A DNA stretch of 64,000 nt from NCBI GenBank assembly GCA_964521625.1, contig CAZFSM010000010.1:62001-126000 (forward strand). The letters are read 5' to 3'. The translations under genes were made by a program, and so were the position numbers. Numbering within the stretch: the first letter of the stretch is position 1; each line of letters starts with the position of its first letter. A model generated the notes under the pieces. The model had not been told where the DNA came from. It did not search any database and saw nothing but the letters and a program-made list of their open reading frames with translations. The DNA is from UBA1444 sp964521625 (GTDB lineage Bacteria > Bacillota > Negativicutes > UBA1444). Shown in pieces: positions 8,803 to 17,487 of this stretch.

Positions 8803-8958
8803 ATGGAAATTATGCTTGTTGGCGTAATCGGGGCGGCGGCCGCCGGATATATTGGTTGGCGTGGATATAAGTCCATGCGAACTTCTGGCAGTTGTGGCAG
8901 CGGCGGTTGTGATGGCTGTTGCGGCTGCGGCGGATCATCAAATAAACCCAAATCATAG
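8803..8958 (+). CDS. FeoB-associated-type Cys-rich membrane micro-protein
   Basis: A 51-residue protein, too short for most gene finders. Residues 3-19 form one hydrophobic, Gly/Ala-rich membrane segment, followed by a basic GWRGYKSM patch. The tail then carries five Cys in a Gly-rich run (C-x5-C-x2-CC-x-C). This is the shape of the FeoB-associated Cys-rich membrane protein family (PF12669), thought to assist ferrous iron uptake. Start ATG with GCGGGG upstream; own consensus promoter and own terminator. No feoA or feoB is in the window, so this copy stands alone. Confidence 0.75.
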   Translation: MEIMLVGVIGAAAAGYIGWRGYKSMRTSGSCGSGGCDGCCGCGGSSNKPKS

Positions 8959-8970
8959 GTGGGAGTTAAA

Positions 8971-9004
8971 CCGGGTTTGCGCTTAATGGCGCAAACCCGG
9001 TTTT
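8971..9004 (+). terminator. Terminator of the Cys-rich gene
   Basis: A perfect 12-base stem CCGGGTTTGCGC / GCGCAAACCCGG with a six-base loop and TTTT tail. Confidence 0.88.
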
Positions 9005-9135
9005 CGTGTAGTTGGTTTTTCTTGCACTCAAAATGAAAATATCACAATTAAGCAGGATTTGGCGGCGGGGGTGGCAAATTATCCTGAATGAATTGCTGCG
9101 CATTTTGCAGCTCAAGTGCAAGGAGGAGAAAAACA

Positions 9136-10203
9136 ATGCCATGGTTTTTAGCTTATAATGGTCAACAAATCGGACCGCTGGAAGATGTTCAGGCGCGGGC
9201 GCAAGCACAGGCAAACCCTCATGGATTAGCCTGGCGGGATGGATTTTCTCAATGGACGCCGATTCACCAGGTGCCCGAATTGTACCAGGCGATACCCCAG
9301 CAGCCGGTGGCATCACCGACACCTGGACCAGCGCCGCAGACTTATGGTAATGTACCGGCGTACGGTGCGCAGGCATCGGTTCTTCAAGGGAAGCCTGCAG
9401 AAGTAGCTGATGAAGTAGATTATAAAATTATCGGCTCCGAGATGCAGTTCGTTGAGATTGAACTGGATCCTGGTGAAAGCGCTGTGGCAGAAGCAGGCGC
9501 GATGATGTTTAAAGCACCGCAAATAGAAATGGATACAATGTTTGGCGACGGTTCGCGGGCGGCGGCCCAGGGTGGCTTCATGGATAAATTGATGGGAGCA
9601 GGAAAACGCCTTCTCACAGGTGAAAGCCTGTTTATCACCGTGTTTACTCACAGGGGACAGGGGAAAGCGCATGTGGCCTTTGGCGCTCCCTATCCAGGCA
9701 ACATTATTCCGGTAAAATTGACCGATGTCGGCGGGATGCTTATTTGTCAAAAAGATAGCTTTCTTTGCGCGGCCCGCGGCGTTTCAATCGGAATTTACTT
9801 CCAACGAAAAATCATGACAGGTTTGTTTGGCGGCGAAGGTTTTATTATGCAAAAACTCGAAGGAACCGGCATGGTCTTTATGCACGCAGGCGGCACGATT
9901 GTGGAGCGCGTGCTGCAACCGGGCGAATTATTGCATGTTGATACTGGTTGTGTTGTGGCTTTTGAACAGTCGGTTCAATTTGATGTACAACAGGCCGGTA
10001 ATATAAAAACAGCACTATTTGGCGGAGAGGGTCTATTCTTTGCTGTGTTGCAAGGTCCGGGGAAAATCTGGCTGCAGTCGTTGCCGTTTTCCCGCCTGGC
10101 CGGCAGGATGTTGCAGGCTGCGCCGCAGCGTGGCGGATCAAAAGGCGAAGGATCAATTGTGCCGAACATCGGAGGGTTCTTTGCCGGGGACGACGATAAT
10201 TAA
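9136..10203 (+). CDS. GYF-AIM24 (TIGR00266 family) protein
   Basis: A 355-residue soluble protein. Residues 1-48 form a GYF_2-type domain (WFLAYNGQQIGPL, LAWRDGFSQWTPI), a motif that binds proline-rich peptides. A Pro/Ala-rich linker to about residue 80 joins it to an AIM24/TIGR00266 beta-sandwich domain (about 98-330; FGGEG occurs twice). The function of AIM24 proteins in bacteria is unknown. The start is the ATG with AGGAGG ten bases upstream; the earlier frame-open ATG at 9088 lacks one. The tail ends in a Gly-rich stretch and acidic DDDN. Confidence 0.88.
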   Translation: MPWFLAYNGQQIGPLEDVQARAQAQANPHGLAWRDGFSQWTPIHQVPELYQAIPQQPVASPTPGPAPQTYGNVPAYGAQASVLQGKPAEVADEVDYKIIGSEMQFVEIELDPGESAVAEAGAMMFKAPQIEMDTMFGDGSRAAAQGGFMDKLMGAGKRLLTGESLFITVFTHRGQGKAHVAFGAPYPGNIIPVKLTDVGGMLICQKDSFLCAARGVSIGIYFQRKIMTGLFGGEGFIMQKLEGTGMVFMHAGGTIVERVLQPGELLHVDTGCVVAFEQSVQFDVQQAGNIKTALFGGEGLFFAVLQGPGKIWLQSLPFSRLAGRMLQAAPQRGGSKGEGSIVPNIGGFFAGDDDN

Positions 10204-10233
10204 CTTACAAGACAAAATTGTCGGAAGAGCACA

Positions 10234-10266
10234 ATGAAATAAGCCGGCATTGCCGGCTTATTTCAT
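10234..10266. terminator. Perfect bidirectional hairpin
   Basis: Two 15-base arms, ATGAAATAAGCCGGC and its exact complement, around a three-base loop between convergent genes. The outer part is A/T-rich, so it can end transcription from both sides. Confidence 0.82.
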
Positions 10267-10296
10267 TGGAAAGTTATAATGCTTCTGCGCTGGCAG

Positions 10297-11454
10297 TTAC
10301 TCTTTTTTAGTGATAAACTGGCATGCGATCTCGTCATTGAGGACTTCTTTGACAAACAAAGTTTGATTTTCCAGTTCAAGCAAATCAAGCGAGTAAGGTT
10401 CTTGCAGTAGAGTGTCGATATCGATTGAATCTGCCAGGATTTTAAGTTTGGGTCGGTGCGGTAAGTCCGGGCTGGCCGAGATGACGATGCCAATAAATCC
10501 ATTAGTTAATTCAACCAGACTGCCCGGCGGATACATGGGTAACCGAGATAACAAGGCTTTGGCGACATGTAAGTCAAAGCGGGAACCTGCCCCGGACATG
10601 ATCGATTCATACGCAAGATGGGATTTACAACCATTGCGGTCAATAAAAGCGGCGCACATGTTTTCATAAGCATTTACGGCGGCAATAATCCGGGAGAAAG
10701 GATGCAGATTGCTATTGGTAAGTTGGGATGGATAGCCGGTGCCATCTGCGTGCTCGTGATGTTCTTGGGCAACTTTGGCGACGGAGCGTGGCAGAGATAA
10801 AGATTCCTGCAGGATGGCAAAGCCCCAATTTGCGTGTGCCCTGAAAATCAATACTTCTTCAGGTTTAAGGTTTTCCCGACGCGCGATCAAATCCTGCGGT
10901 ATCATCAGCAAACCGATATCATGCAACAGTGCCGCCAGGGCAAGTTCATGCAACGTCGCTGTTGTTTTTATTCCCATGGCTATGGCTGTAGCAGTTGACA
11001 ATAAGGATACATTGACAGAGTGTGCCATGATATCCCGGGAGTTACGGTTCATATGAGCCATATGTATAACTGCCAGTGGATCTTGGGTGACTTCTTCGAC
11101 CACCTTATGAACGGTTTGCTGCTCTTCCTCCGACATAGAGAATTGCTCAGCCTTTTTAATCGAATTGAACGCATGCTCAACCATCATACGGGCCCGATTA
11201 CGGGTGACTTCTTTTAAAGATTCGGATATAGCGGGCAATTCAATGCGTGGATTGCGCACGAAAACTGATAAGATCTCCCACTTTTGGAGTCGTTCAATTA
11301 ATCGGTCTGTCAAGACAGTGCCGTTGGAAAGCATAATTGTTCCATCTTCGTCATATACATCTCTGGCCAGTACCATATCTGGTCGGACAAATTCCAAGGC
11401 TAGTCTTTGCATGGAGGCTTGGTTCCTTTCAGATTCATCAGTGTGGTTCGTCAT
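10297..11454 (-). CDS. HD-GYP domain protein (probable c-di-GMP phosphodiesterase)
   Basis: A 385-residue protein. Residues 20-70 form a small beta-rich N-terminal module (DMVLARDVYDEDG) also found at the start of the cyclase at 20457. An HD-GYP domain follows, with His178-Asp179 (LLHDIG), HHE at 232-234 and DGTGYP at 237-242. HD-GYP enzymes linearise or fully hydrolyse c-di-GMP. The Lys that usually follows HDxG is Leu here, so activity should not be taken for granted. Its start overlaps the end of the upstream GGDEF gene by 17 bases, so the two opposing activities are made together. No membrane segment. Confidence 0.87.
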   Translation of the reverse strand: MTNHTDESERNQASMQRLALEFVRPDMVLARDVYDEDGTIMLSNGTVLTDRLIERLQKWEILSVFVRNPRIELPAISESLKEVTRNRARMMVEHAFNSIKKAEQFSMSEEEQQTVHKVVEEVTQDPLAVIHMAHMNRNSRDIMAHSVNVSLLSTATAIAMGIKTTATLHELALAALLHDIGLLMIPQDLIARRENLKPEEVLIFRAHANWGFAILQESLSLPRSVAKVAQEHHEHADGTGYPSQLTNSNLHPFSRIIAAVNAYENMCAAFIDRNGCKSHLAYESIMSGAGSRFDLHVAKALLSRLPMYPPGSLVELTNGFIGIVISASPDLPHRPKLKILADSIDIDTLLQEPYSLDLLELENQTLFVKEVLNDEIACQFITKKE

Positions 11455-12505
11455 TTAGCACGCCACCCTCAAGATATTTTGTCACGATTCGACTGCGGAG
11501 TTTGGGTCCGTTACGCGATTTGTCACGGTACATTTCTGCGTCAGCTTTTTTGAACATATCGCGCATTTTTAGCGGAGTCTCGTCGGTAGCGGCACAACCG
11601 ATGGATATGCCTAGAGGGAGATTGTCATTTAATTGATTGTGATGGGCAACTTTGGCCTGGATTCTTCGTTGCAGGTCCTGAGCACCAGCCAGATCAGTTT
11701 GTGGCAGAAAAATTGCAAATTCATCACCGCCAATCCTTGATATGACTGCATCTGCCGGAGCAACTTCCTGCAGAATCCTGGCGGCAGTTCGAAGAAGCAA
11801 GTCGCCAGTAGGGTGTCCCATTGTGTCATTTAAGAGTTTTAGGCTATCAAGGTCGCAAATCATAATCGCAATTGCCTGTTTCGGCGCCATCTCGGTTGCG
11901 TTGAGACTTTCTTCAAAGCTGGTTCGGTTCAATAGTCCGGTCAAAGGGTCGTGAGAACTGATGTACTGCAATCTCTCTTCGTTCAGTCGCAACATTTCCA
12001 TCGTTTCCATTTGACGCAGGCGCTGCAGACCGATATCAGCAAGCATGTTGGCAAGGTCCTTCAGGTATTTTAGCAGCAGTGAAAGGCGCATGGGCGGAAT
12101 GATGGCTATTTTTCGCAGTGCTTTTTGATACTCAATTGGATCAATACCTCTTATCGCGGCTTCCAACTCAATAGCAAGGTCGTCCGGAGGTTCGGTAAAG
12201 AATTGACCGATGTATACGGACGCAAGATGCTCGCCTTCGACAACAACCGGACAAGCGTAATGCATCATGCCGGTCGGACATTGTTTAAAAGTGTACGACA
12301 CCGGATCAAGATGTTTAGAAATGTAGTCCAAACAATCACAGGACTGGAGTTTTCCGGTGTTACAAGCGCCACGCCAACCAGCGCAAAACAAAAAATTCCC
12401 ATCAACATCAATGATGCCAATGGCGATATCGGTCAGCCAATAAAGACTTCCCATCAATTCCTGCAGTTTTGGGATATCGGCCAAATCAGAAAACCGATAT
12501 TTCAT
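11438..12505 (-). CDS. PocR-domain diguanylate cyclase
   Basis: A 355-residue protein. Residues about 5-165 match the PocR ligand-binding domain, with clustered Cys (CAGWRGAC, SCDCLD, QCPTG, YACP) that may hold a metal or small ligand. A short coiled linker leads to a GGDEF domain (SSHDPLTGLLNR, catalytic GGDEF at 259-263). The RxxD inhibitory site five residues before GGDEF is absent. The start at ATG 12505 has GGGGAGGT directly upstream; a longer frame to 12682 lacks PocR similarity and runs across the yfbR start. It is co-transcribed with the HD-GYP gene that overlaps its end. Confidence 0.88.
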   Translation of the reverse strand: MKYRFSDLADIPKLQELMGSLYWLTDIAIGIIDVDGNFLFCAGWRGACNTGKLQSCDCLDYISKHLDPVSYTFKQCPTGMMHYACPVVVEGEHLASVYIGQFFTEPPDDLAIELEAAIRGIDPIEYQKALRKIAIIPPMRLSLLLKYLKDLANMLADIGLQRLRQMETMEMLRLNEERLQYISSHDPLTGLLNRTSFEESLNATEMAPKQAIAIMICDLDSLKLLNDTMGHPTGDLLLRTAARILQEVAPADAVISRIGGDEFAIFLPQTDLAGAQDLQRRIQAKVAHHNQLNDNLPLGISIGCAATDETPLKMRDMFKKADAEMYRDKSRNGPKLRSRIVTKYLEGGVLNDEPH

Positions 12506-12673
12506 TTTGACCTCCCCATGCGATTCATTGGATGATAGGCAATCTTTCGACGGGAAATCTGGTAATTCCTGCACAGAAAGACTTGTAGCAAAAGGATTTT
12601 TATAAACTGTTTCCCATAATTGGTTTTCGCAGTAAAATAAAGCTGATAAAAATGGAGAAAAGAGGATAATGGC

Positions 12674-13252
12674 ATGAAACATTTCTTTGCCTATTTGTCA
12701 AGAATGCGTTTGATTCGTCGGTGGGGTCTGATGAGGAACACTTACGAGGAAAACATTCAGGAACACAGTCTTCAGGTAGTGATTGTCGCCCATGGGCTGG
12801 CGGTTATCCGCAATAAGCATTTTGGCGGAGCGGTCAATGCAGATCGCGTGGCAGTATTGGCGGCTTATCACGAGGCGGGGGAAGTGTTTACCGGAGACCT
12901 GCCTACTCCGATCAAGTACTTTAATCCAGAAATCAAGCAGGCGTATGTGGCGATTGAAGATTTTGCCAAGGACCGTTTGCAGGGAATGTTGCCTGCCGAG
13001 CTGCAAAGCGCTTATCAACCACTACTGTTTCCGGACCAGGGCGAGCAGGAGTTGTGGCGTATCGTTAAGGCTGCGGACAAAATTTGTGCCTATTTGAAAT
13101 GTGTTGAAGAGCTAAAATCCGGCAATCAGGAATTTGCCAAGGCAGAACGGGCGATTCGCAAGGAACTGGACCAACTGAATCTGCCAGAAGTATCTTTTTT
13201 CATGGAAACATTTGCGCCAAGTTTCGGCTTGGCGCTGGATGAACTGAACTAG
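12674..13252 (+). CDS. yfbR: YfbR-like 5'-deoxynucleotidase (HD domain)
   Basis: A 192-residue protein closely resembling E. coli YfbR, which dephosphorylates deoxyribonucleoside 5'-monophosphates. Seen are FFAYLSRMRLI, RRWGLMRN, EHSLQV (His31), GEVFTGDLPTPIKYF (catalytic-position Glu70) and ADKICAYLKC (Asp135). The second metal-ligand position is odd: the HD pair reads His66-Glu67 instead of His-Asp. ATG with AGAGGA upstream. It precedes an ABC exporter operon by ten bases but is probably unrelated in function. Confidence 0.87.
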   Translation: MKHFFAYLSRMRLIRRWGLMRNTYEENIQEHSLQVVIVAHGLAVIRNKHFGGAVNADRVAVLAAYHEAGEVFTGDLPTPIKYFNPEIKQAYVAIEDFAKDRLQGMLPAELQSAYQPLLFPDQGEQELWRIVKAADKICAYLKCVEELKSGNQEFAKAERAIRKELDQLNLPEVSFFMETFAPSFGLALDELN

Positions 13253-13262
13253 TGGAGGCAAA

Positions 13263-14027
13263 ATGAACTTCAACTGGTTGAAAAAGCGCTATCTATCTGA
13301 CGATGTTATGAATAATGCGCGGGAGCGCGCAGTTTGCCAGGCAGACTCGCCTTTAATCGAACTTGCCGAAGTAGTCAAGGCATTTGAGGTTGAGGCCGGA
13401 ACGTTCTATGCGCTGCGTGGCGTAGATTTATCGGTGCGCTGCGGTGAATTTGTCGCGGTCATTGGCAAGTCCGGCAGCGGAAAATCGACGCTAATCAACA
13501 TGATTACCGGTATTGATCGCCCCACCTCCGGTGAAGTTAACATCGGCGGCGTCGCGGTGCACAAACTTACCGAAAATCAACTGGCAATGTGGCGAGGCCG
13601 AAACATCGGCGTCGTATTCCAGTTTTTCCAGCTGTTACCGACATTATCGGTGTTGGACAATATCGTGTTGCCAATGGATTTTTGCGGTTGCTATGATACC
13701 GAGGAAAGGCCCAAGCGCGCGCTGGAATTGCTGGAGCTGGTGGGCCTCGTTGACCAGGCAGGCAAGTTGCCGACGGCGTTGTCCGGCGGTCAGCAACAGC
13801 GTGCGGCGATTGCCCGGGCGCTGGCCAATGATCCGCCGATCCTGGTGGCCGACGAACCGACCGGCAATCTCGACTCAGCAACAGCAGATGCGGTTTTTTC
13901 TTTGTTCGAAAACTTGGTTGCTCAGGGGCGGACGATTCTGATGGTGACCCATGACAATGATTTGGCCCGGCGAGTACAGCGTTCGGTGCAGGTTTCCGAT
14001 GGACGGATTGTGAGCGACCATGGGTAG
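13263..14027 (+). CDS. ABC transporter ATP-binding protein (MacB/LolD type)
   Basis: A 254-residue ATPase with Walker A GKSGSGKST (68-76), Q-loop, signature LSGGQQQR and Walker B VADEPTGNLDS. The NLDS ending and size are typical of the MacB/LolD group, which powers export by FtsX-like permeases and is not used for import. About 30 extra N-terminal residues precede the usual start. ATG with GGAGG. The last eight bases overlap the permease gene, so stoichiometric translation is likely. Forms one exporter with the next two genes. Confidence 0.93.
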   Translation: MNFNWLKKRYLSDDVMNNARERAVCQADSPLIELAEVVKAFEVEAGTFYALRGVDLSVRCGEFVAVIGKSGSGKSTLINMITGIDRPTSGEVNIGGVAVHKLTENQLAMWRGRNIGVVFQFFQLLPTLSVLDNIVLPMDFCGCYDTEERPKRALELLELVGLVDQAGKLPTALSGGQQQRAAIARALANDPPILVADEPTGNLDSATADAVFSLFENLVAQGRTILMVTHDNDLARRVQRSVQVSDGRIVSDHG

Positions 14028-16428
14028 GACTGTCTGGAAAAAGGTATTTAACGATCTTCGGTTCAACAAAACCCGCACTTTGCTAGTTGTGCTGTCGATT
14101 GCGGTCGGTGTGGCTGCAATCGGCACTATTGCCGGGGGACATATTGTCTTTTCCCGCGATATGCAGGAAAGCTTCAACTCAATCAATCCGGCGAACATCA
14201 CTATTTTTTCAGATCCATTCGATGAAGACGTTGTGGACGCCGTGAGAAAAATTCGTGGAGTAAAGGCTGCGGATGGCAGACGGACGGTTGCTGTCAGGGT
14301 TCAGGCGCCGGATGGAAACTGGAAACAGATGAATCTGACGGTCATTGCCGACTACAAAGATATTCGTGTCAACAAGCTCAAGTTGATGGAAGGCGCTTGG
14401 CCGCCGCCGGATAAGGGGGTTTTATTCGAACGTTCATCGTTGTCTTCCTTTCCTGTAGCCGTTGGTGACGGCCTGTTGGTGGAGGCGCCGGATGGAAAGC
14501 GCAGACAGCTGAAAGTGGCGGGGCTGGTTCATGACATCAGCCAGATCCCTTCGTTTTTTTCTGGAACCCTGAATGGGTACATCACATATAATACGCTGGA
14601 GTCGCTTGGCGAAATCCGCGAATTGGATACCTTGGTAGTACAGACTGCCAATGCACCGGGCGACAAGGAAGGATTGGCGCTACTGGCCCGACAAGTGTGG
14701 GACAAACTAGAAAAAGGCGGCCGCAAGGTGTACTGGACCACGGTTCTGCCGCCGGGCGAACACCCGTTGCATTCGGCTTTTCAGGCGATTTTGTTTCTGC
14801 TTACGACCATGGGAGTGTTAGCTCTGTTGCTCAGCGGTTTTCTGTTGGTGAATACCGTGACGTCAATTCTGTCACAGCAGATTCGCCAGATTGGCATCAT
14901 GAAAACCATCGGCGGGACTACCAAACAGATCTTTGGTTTGTATATCGGCTCAGTCCTCTGTTACAGTATTTTGGCTTTGGCGGTGGCCATTCCGCTCGGT
15001 GCGGTCGGTGCCCGTCTGGCGACCTACAGTCAGGCTGATTTGGCCAATATCGAAGTCAAAGGATTTCAGATCGTCCCGGAAGTGGTTGTGATGCAAGCGG
15101 TTGTCGCCGTGGTTATTTCTGTCTTGGCGGCATTTTTACCACTCTGGCGGGGAACTCGGATTCCGGTGCGGGAGGCTCTCGGTTCCTATGGAATGGGGAC
15201 GGAACAAACCGGTCGGGTGAGCCGTATGCTGGACAACCGCATCGATCGGCTGATTCAGCGTTGGGACCAGATTTCCCGCCCGCTTCGACTTTCCTTGCGC
15301 AATACATTCCGGCGTAAAGGCCGGTTGGCGTTAACCCTGGCAACGCTAACCATGGCGGGCGCGATCTTTATTGCGGTTTTTTCGGTCAGTCAGTCGATTC
15401 AGGTGACGACAGAAGAATTATTCGAGTACTTCAATTATGATATCAATATGGTGTTTAGCAAATCGCACCGGGTAGACCGGATCGAACAGGAATCGTTGGC
15501 GGTAACAGGAATAACGGAGGTAGAGTGTTGGGGATATTCAATTGGTCGAATTTTGCGCAATCCCCGTGATGAAAATGACAGCGAGCAACTATTTCTCTAC
15601 GGGCCGAATGCCCAGACGCAGATGATTCGACCGCAAGTTCTGCAGGGGCGCTGGTTGTTGCCGGAAGATGAGAATGCACTGGTCATTAACGGTGATGTGT
15701 TGAAGAAAATGCCTGAACTCAAGCCGGGCAGCAAGGTTATCCTGAAATTGGCCGGCAAAAAAGCGGAATGGACGGTTGTGGGCGTAGTCAAAGGCGTCAT
15801 GGCAGGACCAACAGGTTATATCAACTATCCCTATTTTGGCCAGGCAGTTCGCGAGACAGGACGCGCGGCCAGTGTACAGGTGAAAACTCTCCGGCACGAT
15901 AAGGAGTACCAGATTCAGCTGGCGCGACAAATGGAGCAACACATGAAAAAAGTAGGTATGAGGGTCAATTTTTTACAAACAACCCAGGAACTCAAAGAGA
16001 TGATTCTGGCCCAGTTTAATGTCATCGTTACCTTTTTGCTGATTATGGCTGCGTTGCTGGGAATTGTCGGGGCGCTCGGGTTGGCGGGGACCATGAGTAT
16101 CAACGTGGTGGAACGGACGCGTGAAATTGGCGTTATGCGTGCAATTGGGGCTGGTGATCGTGACGTTTTGCAATTGGTAATGGTCGAAGGCATGATGATT
16201 GGCGGCCTCAGTTGGGCCATGGGCCTGATTTTGGCTTTGCCGGTGAGCAAATTCATGAGTGACCAGGTGGGGAATCTGTTTATCCAGGCGCCGTTGACGT
16301 TTCGCTTTTCGCTATTTGGCGCGGCTCTCTGGCTGCTGATAGTTCTGCTTATGTCGGCGCTGGCCACTTGGTGGCCAGCGCGAAATGCATCCAAAATCAG
16401 TGTCAGAGAATCGCTAAGTTACGAATAA
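14020..16428 (+). CDS. FtsX-like ABC exporter permease (duplicated)
   Basis: An 802-residue permease built of two FtsX/MacB-like halves. Each half has an N-terminal membrane anchor, a large extracytoplasmic domain, and three membrane helices. The second half begins near residue 420 (RPLRLSLRNTFRRKGR). Conserved FtsX turns are seen in both (QIRQIGIMKTIGGTTKQIFGLY and ERTREIGVMRAIGAGDRDV). Such double permeases export peptides, antibiotics or lipids, or transmit signals. The start overlaps the ATPase stop by eight bases. An HlyD-like adaptor follows, so the trio resembles MacAB in order and parts. The substrate is unknown. Confidence 0.9.
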   Translation: MGRTVWKKVFNDLRFNKTRTLLVVLSIAVGVAAIGTIAGGHIVFSRDMQESFNSINPANITIFSDPFDEDVVDAVRKIRGVKAADGRRTVAVRVQAPDGNWKQMNLTVIADYKDIRVNKLKLMEGAWPPPDKGVLFERSSLSSFPVAVGDGLLVEAPDGKRRQLKVAGLVHDISQIPSFFSGTLNGYITYNTLESLGEIRELDTLVVQTANAPGDKEGLALLARQVWDKLEKGGRKVYWTTVLPPGEHPLHSAFQAILFLLTTMGVLALLLSGFLLVNTVTSILSQQIRQIGIMKTIGGTTKQIFGLYIGSVLCYSILALAVAIPLGAVGARLATYSQADLANIEVKGFQIVPEVVVMQAVVAVVISVLAAFLPLWRGTRIPVREALGSYGMGTEQTGRVSRMLDNRIDRLIQRWDQISRPLRLSLRNTFRRKGRLALTLATLTMAGAIFIAVFSVSQSIQVTTEELFEYFNYDINMVFSKSHRVDRIEQESLAVTGITEVECWGYSIGRILRNPRDENDSEQLFLYGPNAQTQMIRPQVLQGRWLLPEDENALVINGDVLKKMPELKPGSKVILKLAGKKAEWTVVGVVKGVMAGPTGYINYPYFGQAVRETGRAASVQVKTLRHDKEYQIQLARQMEQHMKKVGMRVNFLQTTQELKEMILAQFNVIVTFLLIMAALLGIVGALGLAGTMSINVVERTREIGVMRAIGAGDRDVLQLVMVEGMMIGGLSWAMGLILALPVSKFMSDQVGNLFIQAPLTFRFSLFGAALWLLIVLLMSALATWWPARNASKISVRESLSYE

Positions 16429-16445
16429 CAGGAGGTTCGATCATT

Positions 16446-17447
16446 TTGGCAGCAGAAAAAATCAAAGGGATGTTGATCGGAAGCTGGAACGGGCCTGCCT
16501 GGCGGCGGTGGGTGATGATGGCGAGCCTATTGTTGATCGGCGTGGCAGTATGGCAATGGCTGTCGGTGCCTTCCGAGGCTGATAAAAAGAAATTGGCAGC
16601 AGTGAAAGCCGATTCGCGAGTGGTCTGCGAGGGGATCGTTGTGCCGGTTCGCTATGCATCGATGAGTCTGCAGGTGTCGGGCGTGGTTTCCGAAGTGTTG
16701 GTGCGTGAAGGCGAACAAGTAAAAGCTGGACAGGTTTTGGTCAGGTTGGCCAATGAAGATCTACAGGCTAAAGCCCAGAGCGCCAGATCCAGTTATATCA
16801 AGGAAACCGCAGGGTTCCGGGAACAGGAAGTGGTCATGAAAAAAGCCGCCGTTGAACAGGCGGCCGCTTCGCTGGAACAAGCCCGAATTGATTTTGTTCG
16901 GCTGGAAAGTTTGCAGGAAAAAAATGCAGTTTCTCGGCAAGAATATGACAAGGGTCGTACGGCATGGTTGAAAGCAAAGGCCGATTGGGAGAGAGCCAAA
17001 GCCGATTATGAGATGTCGCTGGCCGGGTCCCGGACGGAAACGATTGCGTCAGCAAAGGCTGATGCCGAAGCGGCGGCTGCTGCTGTCGGCCAGACGGTGC
17101 TCAAAGCTCCGTTTGATGGGACAGTGGCTTATCTCGACCATAAAGTCGGCGAATATGTTGCTGCCGGCACGCCGTTAGTCCGGATTGGGGAACTGTCAGC
17201 GTGGCGAATCCAGACGGATGATTTGACGGAATTGCAGATAGCCCGCGTTCGGCAAGGTGCGTCTGTTATAATGACATTCGACGGGCTGCCTGGACTGGAA
17301 TTGCCCGGAAAAGTCACCAGTATCCGTGCCTTTGGCGAAAAGAAGCGCGGCGATATCACTTATACGGTTTTTATCGAACCGGATCGCTATGAAACCCAAC
17401 TTAAATGGAGTATGACCGCCATCATAAAAATTGATCCTGCACCCTGA
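16446..17447 (+). CDS. HlyD/MacA-type periplasmic adaptor
   Basis: A 333-residue membrane-fusion protein: one N-terminal membrane anchor (WVMMASLLLIGVAVWQW), a biotinyl-lipoyl half-motif (SLQVSGVVSEVLVREGEQV), an alpha-helical hairpin rich in Ala/Glu/Arg (about 105-190), the second lipoyl half (LKAPFDGTVAYLDHKVGEYV), and a beta-barrel domain. TTG start at 16446 with a perfect AGGAGGT nine bases upstream; the ATG-initiated extension to 16368 lies inside the permease gene. It links the inner-membrane ABC exporter to an outer channel, consistent with a two-membrane (Negativicutes-like) envelope. Confidence 0.9.
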   Translation: MAAEKIKGMLIGSWNGPAWRRWVMMASLLLIGVAVWQWLSVPSEADKKKLAAVKADSRVVCEGIVVPVRYASMSLQVSGVVSEVLVREGEQVKAGQVLVRLANEDLQAKAQSARSSYIKETAGFREQEVVMKKAAVEQAAASLEQARIDFVRLESLQEKNAVSRQEYDKGRTAWLKAKADWERAKADYEMSLAGSRTETIASAKADAEAAAAAVGQTVLKAPFDGTVAYLDHKVGEYVAAGTPLVRIGELSAWRIQTDDLTELQIARVRQGASVIMTFDGLPGLELPGKVTSIRAFGEKKRGDITYTVFIEPDRYETQLKWSMTAIIKIDPAP

Positions 17448-17487
17448 CTAGCGGATAGGGATTTAGCATTGCGACAGCGAATTACAC

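Noticed and set aside
11438..12682. Longer start of the PocR-GGDEF protein at 12682
   Set aside because: It would overlap the divergent yfbR start; the internal ATG at 12505 has a strong ribosome binding site and begins the PocR domain.
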